Source: Impatiens glandulifera (Eukaryota; Streptophyta; Magnoliopsida; Ericales; Balsaminaceae). From it: 64,000 nucleotides of DNA. Below, one piece after another: positions 10,853-21,773 of this stretch. The stretch lies in the NCBI RefSeq assembly GCF_907164915.1, contig NC_061867.1, positions 23,412,308 through 23,476,307 of the forward strand. The letters run 5' to 3'. The stretch's first letter is position 1. Every line of letters starts with the position of its first letter. The notes under the pieces were generated by a model. It was given only the letters and a program-made list of their open reading frames with translations. It was not told the DNA's origin and made no database searches. The position numbers were made by a program, and so were the translations under genes.

Positions 10853-13509
10853 TAACCGATTAGAAGCGACAAGTCTTGAATTTGATAGTGATGATGAAGT
10901 TTCGGTCAATAGGATTTACTCGTCTGATCATATGGCTGATCCGGTTGAGAGTAAACCAAACATCCAAACTAGAAGTTAGCAAACGGCTAACAGTTCGGAC
11001 TTCGTGGGGCTTCTGATCAGACGTATACTCCTTTAGGACCAAGCTTTAAATGGAACAGAAATTATCAACCGAATTGATAATTTGTAATCATAATGCTCCT
11101 CTAAGGATTAGACACCAATTATTGGATGAAATGGAAAACTCCGCTTTCATTTCTCAAATTGAGCCAAAAAAATCAATGAAGCATTGCTTGAACCGGATTG
11201 GATTAATGCAATGCAAGATGAGTTGAATCAATTTGAAATAAATAAAGTGTGACATCTGAATCCAAGGCTGACTGATCAATTGGTTATTGGAAGAAGATGA
11301 GTTTTTCAAACAAGCTAACTGAAGATGGCTTGGTTGTGAGAAACAAAGCCCGATTGGTAGCTCAAGGTTTTTTTTTGGAAAACGGTTAAAATCATTTCAT
11401 TAAGATCCCAAAAGTAGGAGGGTCAGAAATCAAGGCTAGACAAACCTTAGCTATGATTAAGGATGACAATCAAAAGACCCTACAGAAACTGATTAGTAAC
11501 ATTCATACATTCTAAAAAAAACAGAGATTAATAATAGAAAAGACTACATTCAAACCTAACTATCCTAGCCTGGGATTTTCGCATACCATCTATCTTTATT
11601 GAGAGGTCTTCTTCCTCTTCCTCTTCCTATTCCTCTTCCCCTTCCTCTAACGATGTAAGAAGATTGTATTGAATTGGATGATGAGTATTGTCGTTTCTCA
11701 TTTTGAATTCTCTTTTTGTACGAGCCCATTCTAATTTGATAGAAAGAAGTGTTTCTGAGAATTTCAGGGATTTTACCTTTGTTATCTTCAACTTGAATTT
11801 CTATGTTTTTGTCTTCCTTATCTTCGGCTTCAGACTCCACATCGTTTTTGTAATCTTCTTTATCGACTTTTGAATTCTCTTTTTTAGCTTTGAAATTTTG
11901 GGTGTCTTCCTCTTCAGTTTCCTCAACAACAACTTGAGGTTCATCTTCCATTTCCATCCTGATCCTTCGCATTAAAGAAAACTTTCTTTTCCTCTTCACA
12001 TTGATTCCTTTACTTTCTTTCCTTCACTGTTTTCTTTTTCCCTAGAATCCTTATTGCTTTCTTCTACAACTGTTTGATCTTTGAGTTTTCCTCCTTTGTT
12101 TCATTCTTTTTATTTTATGCTTCCTGACTTTTCTGGTTTTTCTGCTCTTCTTCTTAAGCTTTATCACATTTATTGTGCAAGAAATGGTAGCTCAAGGTTA
12201 TAGACAATGGAAGGAATTGACTTTGAGGAGTCATTCACCCTTATTGATAGAATTGAAGCAATTAGAATCTTTCTAGCTTATGCCTCTTTTAAGAATTTCA
12301 AAGTTTATTAAATGGATGTGAAAACTGCATTTTTAAATGGAATTTTAAATGAGGATATGTATGTTGAATACGCTTGGCTTTCAAGATCACTCATTGCCAA
12401 ATCATATTTTTAAACTTGACAAAGCTTTATATGGTCTTAAATAAGCTCCTATAGCTTGGTATGATACTTTAACAAAGTTTTTATTTGATCATGATTTTGT
12501 AATTGGTACAGTTGACAAAACTCTGTTTAAATTTGTTAAAGATTCTCACATTTTACTTGTTGAAGTATATGTTGATGATATCATATTTGGGTCAACTAAC
12601 CCCAAATTATGTGAGAAATTATCTAAGTTGATTTAGGACAAATTTGAGATGAGTATGATGGGAGAATTTGATTTCTTCCTAGGTCTTCAAGTTCGTCAAC
12701 TTGAAGATGATATTTTCATCAACCAAGCCAAGTACACAAGGGAGCTTCTAAAAAAGTTTGGAATGGAAAGTTGCTCGATTGCAGCTACTCCAATGAACTC
12801 TTCCAGAAATCTCGACAAGGATGAAGATGGCCAGAGTGTTGACATAACTACTTAAAGAGGGATTATTGGTTCTCTACTTTACCTTACTACTAGCTGACCA
12901 GACATTCTGTTTGTTGTCGACGTCTGTGGAAGATTTCATGCTAACCCTTAACAATCTCATTATGTTGTTGTTAAGCGTATTTTGAATTATTTAAAGGCAA
13001 CTCAAAATGTAGGACTGTGGTATCCAAAGGATTCCAGTTTCAATTTAATTAGTTATTCTGATGTAGATTATTCAAACTGCAAGATTGATCGGAACAACAC
13101 CAATGGGACTTGCCAGTTCCCTAGTGATTGTCTGATTTCTTGGTTTAGTAAGAAGAAAATGTTCATCACCACGTCTACAGTAGAGGTAGAGTACCTTTCT
13201 TTAGGCAATTGCTACTCTCAGCTCTTGTAGGTTCAACCACAGTTGAGGGACTACGGCATTGAGGCGGACGAGTCACCAATTTTTTGCGACAACACTAATG
13301 TCATAGCAATTACATACAACCCGGTGTTGCACTATCGAACTAATAATATCGACATCCAACACAATTTCATCTGGGAGAATGTCAGTCATAAGCATATTCG
13401 TCTGGAATGTATCCCAACAGATGATCAAGTGCACGTGTTCACGAAGCCACTCATTAAGACTAAGTTTTCTTACTTTAGTAATGTTTTGGGTCTTGTAGAT
13501 CTAAATTAA
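10853..13509 (+). pseudogene. SIRE-like Copia pol, copy A (linker, RT, RNase H), with retrocopy insert
   Basis: 10853-11369 encodes the integrase-RT linker and first RT residues, including EKPDWINAM-type sequence and ..RLVAQG. After the inserted retrocopy (11370-12184), RT resumes at 12185 and shows KTAFLNGILNEDMYVE and the catalytic VYVDDIIFGS near 12570. RNase H follows (about 12985-13509), with SDVDY, the VEVEYL acidic residue, CDNT and NIDIQH. The protein would have reverse-transcribed the element RNA. Four stops are shared with the other two copies (12309, 12853, 12895, 12949). Private stops include K-to-TAA in GLK*AP and W-to-TAG before VQPQ, and there is a frameshift after MYVE. The SIRE assignment rests on MSMMGE.DFFLGLQV and the linker style. 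Confidence 0.8.
11370..12184 (-). pseudogene. processed retrocopy of a charged RG-tail gene, copy A
   Basis: The insert lies antisense inside Copia pol. It is flanked by identical 15-bp direct repeats, tggtagctcaaggtt, at 11355-11369 and 12185-12199. Joining the flanks restores the Copia reading frame, so these are a target-site duplication. The left edge is a run of nine T, a poly(A) tail in the minus sense, preceded by a plausible 3' UTR with aatgaaa. The minus-strand reading is rich in K and E, then has ASNSIQ-like serine/glutamine sequence and a short RG run (RGRGRGIGRGRGRR), ending DRWYAKIPG. The first in-frame ATG is at 11972 and the stop follows 11565. I do not recognise the parent gene; the composition suggests a nuclear or RNA-associated protein. 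LINE-type machinery is the likely copier. Confidence 0.8.
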
Positions 13510-13533
13510 ATTTTTATTTAATTAATCATGCAC

Positions 13534-13549
13534 AAATTGAGGGGGAATT
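13534..13549 (+). other. polypurine tract of SIRE-like copy A
   Basis: Reads attgagggggaattt, directly before TGTTGATTAAAG. This is the usual primer site for plus-strand DNA synthesis, placed between the end of RNase H and the 3' LTR. Confidence 0.75.
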
Positions 13550-13639
13550 TGTTGATTAAAGTGGTTGGACAGACGTGTGTAGACGGATGTCTCTATTAGA
13601 CTAATCAAATTAGTTGTCTAAAGAAACCATGCCTATTCC

Positions 13640-13880
13640 ACTCGGTCGGGGCTTAGGATCCTCAATCGGACCTATCAGACATGGCTGAAAAACCTCGGTC
13701 TGGGTGCTAAGGACTCTCGGTCGGGTGCCAAAATTCTCTGTTAGATCTCTTGGTCCTAGGTGGTAGTTATCGGTCTTAAGTTCAAGAGTTCTTGATCGGG
13801 TGAAAAACTCCTCGGCCAAACTGAAGAACATCAGTCGGACCTCTCAACTCTCAATAAAGAACACCGGTTGGACCTCTCCA
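13640..13880. repeat. CGGTCGG-motif cluster in LTR Y
   Basis: At least eight occurrences of variants of CTCGGTCGGG or ATCGGTC within 240 bp, in an otherwise AT-rich setting. The cluster is conserved in the other two family Y copies (about 47010-47240 and 60105-60350). Confidence 0.6.
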
Positions 13881-14787
13881 ATAGCTTCCTTATACTCCAT
13901 ATACTTGATTGGTACTAAAATAAGAACACTAACTTTTCGTTTGGACTAATTTAAGAACTCAAATATTTCAATTATCTTAAAATTTATGATTTTGATCAAA
14001 CATAATAGAGAATGATCAAACATGATCCAAATAGTTGTCCAACATTATTAGAAACAGGTTGGGATGATTTATGGACAACTATTCTTGAGGATTAGCCCAA
14101 GAACAACAAACCCGAATTTTTGAATTTTAAAATTCAAATTTGGGTTTTTTATGTTTAAAGTTGATTGATTGATTGTTTGATTCTAACCTAAATAAAAATC
14201 TTGGAAATGATCTTAGGATCGATTTCCAATCCTAAAATTCAACAACCAGACATCATACTAGCCTACGAAAACTGAAATATAAATATTTCAAATTCAAACT
14301 GAAAGTATGAATTAAAGTGTGATTGAAAGCATGGAAATGATTGAAGAACACTCCTTAGACTTTAGGAAAACTTTTGGGATGACTAGATCCATGTTTTAGA
14401 GCCTTACACATAAATTTCAAAAAAATATCGATGCTTTTGAGCTTCATTGGAGGATTTTATATTTCTTTTAATTTGAGGCTTGAGATATTATTCCTTAGCT
14501 TCATAATTGTTGAGGGAGACTATTTATAACCTCCCGAAGTCGGTTGGATGAGTCAAGTGGATTGAATTAACCAAAATCCATTAATGATGTTTTGACTATT
14601 CTTGAATAAACTTGCTAGAATAGGCATGATCACAGCCTATTGATGTAGGAGAAATTATCACCGTGGTAGTGTTATATCATTATTATCTTTTTTATCTTCA
14701 TGAAAAATTATATAATTTATATAGTTATTCGAAATCTAACTTAAAAATATATACCTATATAAAAGTGTAAAATTATTTCAACAATCA

Positions 14788-14850
14788 TAAGTGGTTTATC
14801 AGCAAAAGTGTTAACATTTAATATTAGAGACTAGTGTTCGAATCCCTCTA
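14788..14850 (+). repeat. tRNA-like (SINE-like) segment 1, copy A
   Basis: Has an A-box-like gtggtttatcagc and a B-box-like gttcgaatccc about 45 bases later. It is preceded by the shared 'aattatttcaacaatcata'. No full tRNA cloverleaf is seen. Confidence 0.4.
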
Positions 14851-15295
14851 AAAAAATAATTATTATAAGTGAGTGCGCGAACATTTATAGTTGAAACGGA
14901 AACGAAAATGTTGGTTTGAATAACGCAAACATTGGTGAAAATATTTAAGGGTTCGTCTATGGAGGAAATGTTGACTTGAGTAATGCAAACATTGGTGATA
15001 AAAACCTAAGGGTTCTTCTATTGAGGGAAGTCTACTTAGAGTAAAGAAAATATTGGACGTGAATCCCTAAAGTTTGTCCACTCTTAAAATTTGTTATTAA
15101 ATAATCAAAATCATTATAGATAAAAAAAATTAAATGAATTGTTTAGCTGATTTTTTTAATATTTTTATTTTTTAAAATAAGTATATAATAATAAGTAATA
15201 TTAGACGACAATAGATAATTTATATAATTATTCAAAATCTAACTTACAAAATATATATACATACACAAAATTATAAAATTAAATAAAAAATTATA

Positions 15296-15355
15296 AGAGG
15301 TCTAACGGTTAAAGTATTAACATTTGATAATAAATACTTGTATTTGAATCTCTTT
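15296..15355 (+). repeat. tRNA-like segment 2, copy A
   Basis: A-box-like aggtctaacggtt and a decayed B box tttgaatctc. The upstream 90 bp ('aatctaacttacaaaatatata') also repeats that of segment 1. Confidence 0.35.
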
Positions 15356-15388
15356 AAAAGAAGTAATTAATATATGTGAGTGCGTAAC

Positions 15389-15757
15389 TAAGGATGAAAT
15401 TTGAAACCGTCCCCCCGATTATGCCCCGAACACTATAAAACATAGTTAAATATATTAAATCACCAATATATTTATTTACTTACTATATTTTATAAGAGTG
15501 GTAAAGTTATTTTTTTATAATAATATAAAAATTTAATATATTAAAATATATATTATATTAAAAAAATTGTTTATGTAATATTATTTTATAATTTTTTTTT
15601 ATTTTTTTAATTTTTTTAATTAACAGTGTCATGCAGGGATTCCCTGAAACCGAATAAAACTAAATGGAGAAGGGATGGTATTAAAAAACCCGAAATAAAA
15701 ACAGGACGGGAATGGTAAATGGATTCCCCGCCCCGAACCGCCCCATAGTCATCCCTA
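15389..15757. mobile_element. GC-rich hAT-type MITE, copy A
   Basis: The ends are inverted: taaggatga on the left and tcatccctat-type sequence on the right, whose complement reads tagggatgactatgggg. Flanking octamers tgcgtaac (15381-15388) and tgtgtaac (15758-15765) fit an 8-bp target duplication with one mismatch. The 369-bp interior has CCCCG-rich ends and an AT-rich centre and no coding capacity. 8-bp duplications and TAGGGATG-like ends are typical of hAT-derived MITEs. Confidence 0.6.
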
Positions 15758-16358
15758 TGTGTAACACAAAATTGGTGAGAAAACTTTATGCCTAAGGGTT
15801 TAATCAAATGTTTATTTACTTCCACCTAATGAATGTTTTCAATTTATATAATTTTGGGTAGGCTTAAAAAATTAAAAAAATAATTTTAAATAAAACGAGT
15901 GGATAAAGGTAAGTTTATCATGTTTTTAATAATTAGATAAAAAAAATATTGAGTCAAATTATAAAGTCAAAATAATTAATATGTATATATATAATGCTTA
16001 AAATCAACAAGCACCATATTAATCCACGTCATTGTCTTTTCTCTCTCCTACTCACTATTTCTTAATTAAATTTTAATTTTCATTACCATATATATTATAC
16101 ATATATTTTTTTTCTTACCATATATCATCTAAAAAATTATCTATATTAATATAATAATTTCTTTTTGTTCTAAATGCATCTACCTTCATAATTTTTATAT
16201 TTATTTTATTATATATATATAAATAATTTTTTTTTATTAATGCAAATACACTCATAATTTTATATTTATTTGTTACCTTATATATATATATATTATTTTA
16301 TTTTTCATTATTAATTTTATATAAATACATTTTATCTTTTGTCATACATTTTTTCTCA

Positions 16359-16478
<120 letters not shown>

Positions 16479-16610
16479 TTATATATTTTTTTATGAGTAT
16501 AAATAATTTTTACGTTAATATAAAAATTAACTAATTGACAATAAATATTAAATATAAAATAAATATACATACACAAAATAATAAAATTATTTCAGCAATC
16601 ATAAAATCAT

Positions 16611-16669
16611 ATGTGGTCTAGCAGTTTAATTGTTCACATTTCATGCTTAAGACCAGGGTTTGAATCCAA
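16611..16669 (+). repeat. tRNA-like segment 3, copy A
   Basis: tgtggtctagcagttta resembles a tRNA A box (TGGTCTAGNGG), and gggtttgaatcc resembles a B box, about 45 bases apart. This is the best match of the three segments. Confidence 0.45.
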
Positions 16670-16744
16670 AACATGTAAATTTATATTTTCAAGAATGTAT
16701 TCTTGACTATAATATATGGTGGCACAAATTTTAAACAAATTATA

Positions 16745-17329
16745 GGAATCTGAAAATGTGAGGTCCAAATTATTGGTTGATTTGGCGAGAATTTAAAAGT
16801 GTGAGGTCAGGCGGTGGTGGGTGGTTTGTTGAGTGTAAGGTTGGAATTAGTGGTTGGTATGATGATCATTTAAAAGTGTGAGGTCACTAGATGGAGGTCG
16901 GGTGATGGGTGGTTTGTCGAGTGTCAGGTCGAAATTAGTGGTTGATATGACGAGAATTTGAAAGTGTGAGGTCATGAGATGGAAGTCGAGTGGTGGGTAG
17001 TTTTTCGAGTGTGAGGTTAGAATTAGTGGTTGGTTTTATCGAGCGTTTGAAAGTGTGAAGTCAAGAGATGAAGGTCGGGTGGTGAGTGGTTTGTCGAGTG
17101 TGAGGTTGAGATTAATGGTTAGTTTAACGAGCATTTGAAATTATGAGATCATGAATTGAAAATCGGGTGACAGATGATAATTGGAAAAGATTTGTGATTG
17201 GTTATTGATTTATAAAGTGGGAGTAAAAGAGATGTTGACTAAGATTGATGAGTGATTTATCGAGGGATAGAGGCACATGAAAAAGTGTGAGTCACAATAT
17301 TAGGACCAATGGGTGGTTTGTCGCGGGAA
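16745..17329. repeat. minisatellite, about 88-bp period, left part
   Basis: Units alternate 'aaagtgtgaggtca' with 'gagtgtgaggtt.gaattagtgg'. Successive copies of the first motif lie near 16798, 16873, 16961 and 17050. The array is G-rich compared with its surroundings and degenerates to the right. It resumes after the inserted hAT element. Confidence 0.85.
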
Positions 17330-17337
17330 ATAAAGAG

Positions 17338-19255
17338 CAGGCTCGGACCTGCTATGTAATAAGTGAGGCAATTGCCTCAGGCCCAAATATTTTTGGTGTA
17401 CCAAAATATTTAAAATAAAAAATTATAATGATATGTTCATGGGCTTCTTTTTAAAAAGTCCATAAATAATAATTATAACCTATAAATGATAAGCCCTAAC
17501 TTAATTTTTATCCAAAAAAATAAAAATAAGAAACACTATCTTACTTGGAGAAAAGAATCGCACGATTCATATTTATCAACAAAATCAAGGAAAAAGAAAA
17601 AAAAATAAGAACTTGCATTCTGGAAAAAGAAAAGGAAACACTGCCCCCAAACCCCAAGCCTGTCGTTGATCCTCCAGCTTGCCAAAATCGGAGCAGAAAA
17701 CTTGGTCGTCTCCTTCCCCGAGCTCTTTGGCCTTTTTCGCTCGTTCCAACCTTGTTTCTCGGCACTGCGCCACTGCCCACTAGAGTTCTTTCTCCGATTT
17801 TGATGAGATTTTGGATCGATTTACTTGATTATTTTTGGTTGTTGAAGACTTATCTAGTGGAATGGTGGATTCACAATATGTATCATTGATTATTGCATAG
17901 CAGAAGTACAACATTATGGTTAATCATAGATTCATAGAATGTTGGTTAATCTATAAATTTATAATGCAGATTAGCATTTAGAGTTTTATCAAGCATGCCT
18001 CCTATAAGAAAATATTGTCTGGGGGTAGAAAAAAGAAAGAAAAAACAAAAGGAAGATGCTTTAATTCAAAGCCATGTAGGAAGTCTTAATAAAGAGATGC
18101 TTTAATTGATTTGAAAAACTCTTTTTATGACCAAAAAATAAAGAGTGATTTGAGGGCTTGGCATCATTTGAACTTGAGAATTTTGAATTCCTAACCGGAA
18201 TGATAATTTGGTACAAGTTATTATATGAGATTAAAATTGTCAGTAAGTTTCTCCAATCAGAAAAAATGGATATTGATGTTGCTATTGGATAGTTAAAGGG
18301 GCTTATTTCTTTTCTCCAAGAGTTTAATGAATCTGGATTTGATTAAGTCTTGGTTGAAGCCGAACATATTGCAAGTGAAATGGGAATTGAACCTATTTTC
18401 CGAGAAAAACGCATCATTCAGAGAAAGAGACAATTTGATGATATCAACATTGAAGAGGTAGCTCAATCTCCTAAAGAATCTTTTCGAGTTAATTATTTTT
18501 TATTTATAATTAATCAAGCTCTTTCTTCACTTCAAACTCGGTTTGAGAAATTTCAAAAGTATGAAGAAACCTTTGGGTTTTTATTTAGTTTGGAGAATTT
18601 GAAGTCTATTGAAGATGATGGTCTATTGAGCTCATGTGTCAATCTTCAAAATTCTTTAACACATGATGGGCACTCCGATGTTGATGGATCAGATTTATTT
18701 CTAGAACTAAAGTTGTTAAGACATTCATTATCCGGAGAAGAAAAAAGAGCGATTGATGTGCTGAATTATTTGAAAACAATGGATGGTTGTTATCCAAATT
18801 CCTATATCGCATATCTAGATTTGCTGACTATGCCGGTTACTGTTGCATCTGCGGAAAGGAGTTTTTCCAAATTGAAGTTGATTAAAACTTATATTCGATC
18901 AACTATGTTGCAAGAAAGACTAAATGGGTTAGCTATGTTATCTATCGAGAAAAAAATTATTGAGAAAGTTGATTATGCGAACTTGATCAATATTTTCGCT
19001 TCAAAAAATGTGAGACGAGTAATATTCAAGTGACTATGTACTAGTTCGGAACATGAATTTTATATTTTGTTTAGATCTTTTTGTTTTTTTAGTATTTACT
19101 TATGACATATTGTTTTGATTATATTTTATTTCAAGAATTCATCTTACAAATACTATTATATTTAAATCGATAAAAAATATATGTATGAATATTAATCTTT
19201 GAGAGCACCAAGTTTTGTGCTCGCCTCAGGCCTCGAAATCTCAGGTCCGACACTG
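17338..19255 (+). mobile_element. non-autonomous hAT element with 8-bp target duplication
   Basis: The ends are inverted: CAGGCTCGGACCTG on the left; on the right the complement reads CAGTGTCGGACCTG. Flanking octamers ataaagag (17330-17337) and atatagag (19256-19263) match at 7 of 8 bases, the hAT hallmark. It sits inside the minisatellite, whose units continue on both sides. It encodes only the ends of a TTF-type hAT transposase, so it is an internally deleted, non-autonomous copy. Confidence 0.9.
17995..19033 (+). pseudogene. TTF-type hAT transposase, internally deleted
   Basis: The N-terminus starts at ATG 17995 with MPPIRKYCLGVEKRKKKQKE, the usual basic start of TTF-type hAT proteins, and stops at 18103-18105. 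The TTF zinc finger and most of the catalytic domain are absent. From about 18120 the C-terminal half resumes, with stops before 18350. It then stays open to 19033 and includes TMPVTVASAERSFSKLKLIK, the hAT dimerisation domain, followed by RSTMLQERLNGLAMLSIE. The transposase would have cut and pasted the element; this copy cannot. Around 17545-17889 a further open frame has no recognisable domain and is probably untranslated leader. Confidence 0.85.
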
Positions 19256-19263
19256 ATATAGAG

Positions 19264-19465
19264 ACAGATGAAAAAGTATGAGTCAAAAGATTATGGTCAA
19301 TTGGAGGGTAAGTGGTTGAGATTGATGAGATACAAGAGACGTATCATCAATTGAGGTCGACTAAGATTGGTGGGTGGTTTGCCGAGGGATAAAAAATATA
19401 TGAAAAAGTGTGAGTCACAAGATGATGGTCAATTGAGGGGTTAATGGGTACCGATGGATAAAATA
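19264..19465. repeat. minisatellite, right part
   Basis: Continues the array left of the hAT element, with 'gatgaaaaagtatgagtcaaaagattatggtcaat' and similar units, showing that the element landed inside it. Confidence 0.7.
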
Positions 19466-19493
19466 TATATTAAGTTTAAGTTTAATATTAAAA

Positions 19494-20462
19494 TTAATTT
19501 TTATAAAATTCCTTCCTTTTATCATCCCTCTTTGGCTTTTTGTATTTATCCTTGAAGTTTCCTAGTTTATCACAGCTAAAGCACTTCAAGTTAGAATTAT
19601 AATCACTCTTCTTATTATTATTATTATTATTATTTGAAGAGCTTGACTTAGGATTGGTCTTCTTCATGAATTTCCCAAATTTCTTCACGAAAAAGGCCAT
19701 GGAATCATTACTAATATACTCAACAGACTTCACAGCAAGGGAGGTAAGTGGCTCCTCAATAGTCATCAGCGCCTTGGTCGAGATGAATGATATGGATGGC
19801 TCCTCTTCATTCCTAGAGTTTATCTCAAACTCGTAGGCCTTCAGATCGGCGAACAAATCATGTAGTTCTATCTCGTTAAGGTCTTTGGACTCCCTCATTG
19901 TCATCGTCTTTATGTCCTATTCTCTGGGCAAAGAACGCATGACTTTAATTGTAACCTCTCTTTTGTTATAAGTCTTGCACAGTTTGAAGAGATCAATGAT
20001 GATCTTACTAAATCTTTCATCAAATTTAGCCATCTTCTCTCTGGGAAGTATCTTGATGCTATCGAAGTACTGTGTTACAACCATGAGTTTGTTTAGGTTT
20101 GTTTACTCATTTCCCTCACATTGTTAAACCAACCGCTCCCAAATTTCTTTGGCAGTGGTGCATGTGGTAATCATACTGAACATATTATCGTCTAGTATCT
20201 TGTAGAATATGTTTATTCCATGTTGTCGAGCTTGTTCTTCCTCTTATCTTCGGCGGTCCCCTCTGACCTCGGTTTCTCCTTCATTATAGGACTGTCATTG
20301 GGGTTAGTAGTGAGTTGTCCTTCATAATCTTTATTGGGACATCGGTGATGACATAACACATGTCATCATCGAGGGCAGCCAAATGCTCCTGCATTCTCAG
20401 CTTCCAGTTATCATAGTTTTCCCTCAAGAACATTGGGTATTTGTTGATGATAGACATGATTC
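19494..20462 (-). pseudogene. Copia gag (SIRE-like)
   Basis: Starts at ATG 20459 (minus) with MSIINKYPMFLRENYDNWK and a UBN2-type Gag body. The frame is broken between about 20330 and 20250, then is nearly continuous with ERFSKIIIDLFKLCKTYNK. The last 136 codons (19904 to 19494) read MTMRESKDLNEIELHDLF, then an asparagine run and a zinc knuckle CFSCDKLGNFKDKYKKPK. In the CX2CX4HX4C knuckle the His is Asn and the last Cys is Tyr, so zinc binding should be lost. The protein would form the virus-like particle. Sequence left of 19494 is minisatellite-like DNA, so protease and pol are missing. Confidence 0.85.
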
Positions 20463-20495
20463 AGGAATCTGAAGATGCTTGAGAATAGAAAACTT

Positions 20496-20508
20496 GGCTC
20501 TGATACCA
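20496..20508 (-). other. primer-binding site (initiator tRNA-Met)
   Basis: The minus strand reads TGGTATCAGAGCC, the usual plant LTR-retrotransposon primer site. It lies two bases from the LTR end and about 35 bases upstream of the gag ATG, which fixes the element's orientation. Confidence 0.9.
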
Positions 20509-20510
20509 CT

Positions 20511-21773
20511 TGTTAATATTGGTGTTCACTATATAGAAAGTTCTGATAATAGTTAACAACTTTCAACTTTCGATTTTATGGTAATCTAGTGAGGGATTAA
20601 GATTTGTTTCTATTTTTCACAAATATTTGCAAGATCTTGGACAAATTCAAATGTAGAAGTGCTTGCTAGATTTGAAGCGTTAGGAAAACGAATGCAATGA
20701 GCGGAAAGATAATAACACACGAAGTTTTTGTGGATTTTAGGAGATAAAAACACTTATGTCACCGCTTCTTCTGTTTCCAGAAGGATATTCACTAGATGGC
20801 TTTAATTTATACAATAACTACACAAACTTAGTTAAAAAATACTGGACTTAAAAACAGAATGTTTCTAAACTCCTATCTAACTCTCTATTGAATAGAACAA
20901 CCTCTATTCAACTTACAACACTGAAATTGTATACAGAAAGAACAGTAGAAAAATTACAGAATAATCTCAGGGAGAGTGAGTATAGCGGTTAGTGATTCTT
21001 AATTCGTATAGAGTGTTCAACAAGAATTCAAGAACCGAGAAAAATAGAGAGAGATTGAGAGATTTGTCCATTGTCCTTGAATAACTATACATACTTGAAA
21101 TCGCACCAATGGTAGAATCTTCATTTTGGACATGTGTTAGAAATATTATGGATGGACGCCAATAGTACAAGATCGTACAACAGAGGATATGCGTTTAATT
21201 GTGGGCATAACGGATTGTATTATAAAATATTCCTAAGAACGTGGTGTACAGAACAATACAGAATGTGAGTTGGGATATTTAAATATGTGGAACTTATGCA
21301 ATAAAGGCGTGTTCAACTATCTGGCCAGACGGTTGAGAAGGAGTTGCTGATTTCAAGCTCATGAACTATGTAGATAATCAGATGCTTTTTCAGACTACAC
21401 GTCTAATGTAGTTGGACGACATCTGATTGCGCTTTTCTTCACACTAGCACGTCTGATTAAATTAAACAACGTCTACTTGTGCATTACTTCATATCACGTC
21501 TTATGTAATTTAGATGACATTCACTCGCGCATTACTTCAAATCATGTCTGATGTAATTTAGACGATGTTTACACGCGCATTACTTCACACCACGTCGGAT
21601 GTAATTTAGACGACGTCTACTCACACATTACTTCAGACCACGTCTGATGTAATTTAGACGACGTCTACTCGCGCATTACTTTAGACCATGTCTGATGTAA
21701 TTTAGACAACGTCTACTCGCGCATTAATTCAGACTACATCTGATTTAATTTAGACGGAGAACTTGGAAGACAC
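20511..21773 (-). mobile_element. Copia 5' LTR (family X-like), minus orientation, outer end truncated
   Basis: The inner edge (plus-strand TG at 20511) adjoins the primer-binding site. The 'gtgagggattaagatttgtttctatttttcaca' region is shared with the LTR pieces at 40549 and 41895, and more distantly with 49945. The outer end is lost: at about 21773 the tandem array runs straight into a CACTA remnant. Confidence 0.75.
21385..21764. repeat. 48-bp tandem array in LTR
   Basis: About eight units with an exact 48-bp spacing of gcattacttc (21481, 21529, 21577, 21625, 21673). Units contain cacgtctgatgtaatttagacgacgtc, again built on GTCT/AGAC inverted motifs. Confidence 0.9.

Noticed and set aside
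17541..17889. Overlapping open frames on both strands at the start of the hAT element
   Set aside because: No domain. The recognised transposase start is at 17995, so this is probably leader sequence.
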